Below the pieces are notes generated by a model, which did not search any database, was not told where the DNA came from, and was given only the letters and a program-made list of their open reading frames with translations. The translations under genes were made by a program, and so were the position numbers. DNA of 64,000 nucleotides from Epithemia pelagica (Eukaryota > Bacillariophyta > Bacillariophyceae > Surirellales > Surirellaceae): positions 5,766,001 to 5,830,000 of the forward strand of contig OX337228.1 in assembly GCA_946965045.2 (NCBI GenBank), in the 5' to 3' direction. Positions 61,444-64,000 of this stretch are shown piece after piece (position 1 is the first letter of the stretch; each line of letters starts with the position of its first letter).

Positions 61444-62573
61444 TTTCTGGTAGGTAAGCTACGTACAGACCAGATTCGGCAATGGAATCATTCTAACTGC
61501 AACAGACCATATCTAGAGCAGTGTCTGCGAGTACCTACTAGCTAGAACAATGCAATCGAAGTAGATACGAAAGGCTACTGGCAATAGAGTAGCTTGCCGT
61601 AGATGATACGGACTGTCTCTCTTGTGGTTGTCACTACATTGTGTAGAACAGAAAAGGGAAAGGATGAAAGCAGAGCCCATACCATGTAGGTCGACTTGAG
61701 GATGCCCCAGGAAAGAGGCATGTCCGGCAGGATCCCTTGCCAGCACCACCCATGTCACCAGTGGATCAACAACCAACCATGGAGATGTATGGGGTAGGGG
61801 GTGAGTGTCTAATGATACAACAGTGTAGTCCAATTTAGAACTGTTCTACGGTTAGCCGGACTCTTTGCTTCCCTGTCGGTTTTAAACTAGCCATGTTGAT
61901 TGATGAGGATTCATCTACTGGCAACCAATGGAAATATACAAGAACAAGGCAGACACTATAGCTATACATTATACTGGGAGTAGGCAGAGAAGGTTGATAC
62001 CTCTCATACGATAGCTACCAGAACAATCTTGTTTCTCGTCTGGTTCAAGGATCTCCCGGAACTCAAAGTATGTGGATTGCCACCACGGAATGGTAAAGTG
62101 GGTGGTAAAATGATGGATTTGGTCCCAGGGGTTCGGAGGCAAAGATAATTGATAATGCAAAACAAAACAAACACAAGAGTCATCCCACGATTCCACCATT
62201 GTGTCGGAAGGTGAACAGTAGCTATTGTAGAGCTCGAAAGTACGGAAACCAGAGGCTGTGATCAGCGGTAGACCTTTCATTGTTTCCACGACCTTTGCCG
62301 TGTTGGCTTTATAGCCGCCATCGGAATACTGGTCCTTGAGCCAAATCGAACCAAGCCTAAGCAATGGAGTAATTTGTTTCACACAAAAATTTGAAATTTC
62401 CTCTGTGACGACGGGTAGTTTTTCTCAACTAAGCCATAGTCTTCCTATTTCGGAAGTAAGATTCCAAATTCCATGCCCTACATACGTCGCTGGTAGATTT
62501 CCCTACATACGTACATATACGTAGACTAGTACTGGATGGTCACTGTGGCCATCAATTCTTCTACAAGACACAT

Positions 62574-62587
62574 TACTCCTACTCCTA
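62574..62587. repeat. Tandem TACTCCTA octamers
   Basis: Two TACTCCTA octamers overlapping by two bases, downstream of the PWP1 stop. This is the last of ten exact copies (either strand) located by eye in the window. Confidence 0.7.
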
Positions 62588-62727
62588 CAACAGTTTCTCC
62601 TACCTTAGGTCACATAATAGGACTACGTTCTCCAAGGAACATCCTAGTCTCTCTACGTCTATAGGGTATGGACGGGGAGAAGCTTCAATAGAGTGGTAGT
62701 TAAGATTCAACCAATGCAAGGAAGTTC

Positions 62728-64000
62728 CTATCCTCTCCTCTTCCTTGCCTTTTTCTTCCCTTTCCGAGCATTGAGCTTCTTCTTGTCTTCTGTCCGAGAA
62801 ACAGTCCTTTCCGACATCATCGCATTCAGGTCGTCCTGGTTTGCGGGGGCCGCCACTGCGCCACCACGCATTTCGCCCTCTGGTGAACGTTTTCCGAAAT
62901 TTTGCCGAAAAATGTCCTCCTCTTCCATATCCCAGATTGACAAGCTGTTCCCTGAACCTCCACATGCCAGAAGGGCAGGGGCGGAAGCGTAAAAATCAAC
63001 ACTGTACAGCTTACCGGCGCACATGTCCTTGCTTCCACATGCACGGGGAGAACAACTTCTATCAACTCCAAGATCCCACAATGTGACACACTTGTCAACA
63101 GAACACGTCACCATTAAGCCAGAAATATTGGGGCTGTAAGATAGATCGGTCATGCCGCCGTATTCGTTCGCTACCACTGACCACAAAGGCGATGATGTTT
63201 CAAACTTTCGGACATCCCAACATTGAACCAGACCGTCCTCCGTACCAACAGTCAAGTATTCGGGATGAAATGGGTCCCAAGCGACAACCTCGCAGTCCGA
63301 CTGAGTCTTCACAGATTTGACGTTCCGCCCATCAGATCGAGCATCAAGCAAGGCAACAGTTTTGTCGTATGAGCCCGTGGCTAGCAAGGTACCTTCGTTG
63401 GGATGCCATACCACAGACTGAACTTTGCCTTTATGATGTTCAAAGGTGGCCGCGTTGGACTTCCCCGAGGAGTCATCGCCTGCCTGTGTGACATCCCATA
63501 GTTTTACGGTCGTATCAGCTGACCCACTCGCAACAACCTGCTTGTGGATTGCGTTCCAAGACAGTGACATTACAGCACCCGTGTGACTTCCAGGCCGCAG
63601 ACCTCCTGGTCTAAGATCACTTTTCCTTTGTGACATTTTCCCCAGTGGAGAAGATGTTTCGCCTCCCAAAATACAAGACGGCTCCAGTGCATTAAGTACA
63701 TCGAGGTTCCACATTTCAATACCTGTATCAAACGTGCCAACAGCACAAAAGTTGCCTGGGTTCCCGTCACAACTTACTCGGCCGTGAGCGAGGCAAAGAG
63801 GAAATGAAGGAAGTGGGATGTCGTGGTGAACATACAAAGAACCCTTCTTTGTATCATATACATGAACTTCCAATGCAGAGAAATCCTGGAGGGGTCTGTA
63901 GTGAGACATACTGAATTCGACTACCACAGCAATCAATGATCGCTTTATCACACACTTACATCCTCTGTTTTGGCGACAAGAACTAGCGCGTCATCTTCTG
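62728..64000 (-). CDS. PWP1: PWP1 WD40 protein (5' end missing)
   Basis: Periodic tryptophan protein 1, a nucleolar WD40 protein of ribosome biogenesis. The 3' exon runs 63885-62728 (385 residues to the stop), preceded by a 74 bp intron and by part of an upstream exon (64000-63960, encoding EDDALVLVAKTED), so the start lies outside the window. The splice gives TEDDFSALEVHVYD, matching the family. Strings include VHHDIPLPSFPLCLA, GTFDTGIEMWNLDVLNALEP, SLSWNAIHKQVVASGSADTTVKLWD, HHKGKVQSVVWHPNEGTLLATGSYDKTVALLD and DGLVQCWDVR. About five to six WD repeats are visible here. The C-terminus is a basic KKKLNARKGKKKARKRRG tail, consistent with nucleolar location. Confidence 0.93.

Larger units (their letters stand above)
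60865..62727. other. Long intergenic region, no supported gene
   Basis: 1863 bp with no recognisable coding sequence. The longest frame (61969-62382, minus) lacks an ATG near its start and shows no domain. It contains a perfect 25 bp tandem duplication (61151-61200), a 14 bp perfect inverted repeat with arms 61324-61337 and 61430-61443, and two overlapping TACTCCTA octamers at 62574-62587. The upstream part probably includes the promoter of the CXC gene. Confidence 0.55.

Noticed and set aside
61969-62382. 137 codon minus-strand frame in the spacer before PWP1
   Set aside because: No ATG near the start, no domain, unusual composition.

Overview
The window reads as a gene-dense eukaryotic chromosome segment from a diatom, or at least a photosynthetic stramenopile. 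The evidence is: short GT-AG introns (62-134 bp in the 21 that can be placed); two nuclear genes for organellar-type proteins (EPSP synthase and a YchF GTPase) that start with a signal peptide followed by a phenylalanine-containing ASAFAP-like site (NAF, LAF), as used for import into complex red-lineage plastids; a SHAQKYF-type Myb; and an intact Ty1/copia retroelement of the type common in diatoms. No bacterial features, CRISPR arrays, tRNA or rRNA genes were recognised. The species cannot be fixed from sequence alone.

Layout. 1-9280: cohesin SMC1, a class II eIF4E, a single-pass membrane protein and TFIIS. 9281-18531: a kinesin with a C-terminal degenerate motor, a SHAQKYF Myb, plastid EPSP synthase, and ORC4. 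18532-25340: ZPR1 and an Hsp70-like protein lacking a substrate-binding domain share a 113 bp divergent promoter; then a PLGRKT-like protein and PAF1. 25918-37292: a protein of five DLLPW-type repeats with a long charged helix, an intact 6.3 kb copia element (28108-34422), and a NERD1-like FG-GAP membrane protein. 37540-43317: ALG7, a LAMTOR5-like protein, an unknown membrane protein, a gene broken by a 200 bp assembly gap, and ribosomal protein L10a. 43944-52800: a 1303-residue protein with SH3b-like repeats, plastid YchF, proteasome beta-1, and ADAT1. 52809-64000: histone H3, a GOST-family membrane protein, DNA polymerase delta catalytic subunit, a CXC/tesmin protein, and the 3' part of PWP1.

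Most genes are conserved housekeeping functions: chromosome structure and replication (SMC1, ORC4, POLD1, H3), Pol II elongation (TFIIS, PAF1), translation and ribosome assembly (eIF4E2, ZPR1, RPL10A, ADAT1, PWP1), proteostasis, N-glycosylation and the shikimate pathway. They alternate strands with short spacers and there is no operon-like functional unit.

The points most worth a second look are: a single in-frame UGA separating gag from pol in a retroelement with identical 112 bp terminal repeats; the DLLPW repeat protein, whose promoter flank carries that insertion; loss of two expected [4Fe-4S] cysteines in DNA polymerase delta; a kinesin and an Hsp70 with lost or missing functional elements; 21, 22 and 33 nt microexons; and an octamer, TAGGAGTA/TACTCCTA, that recurs only between genes, twice as an inverted pair.
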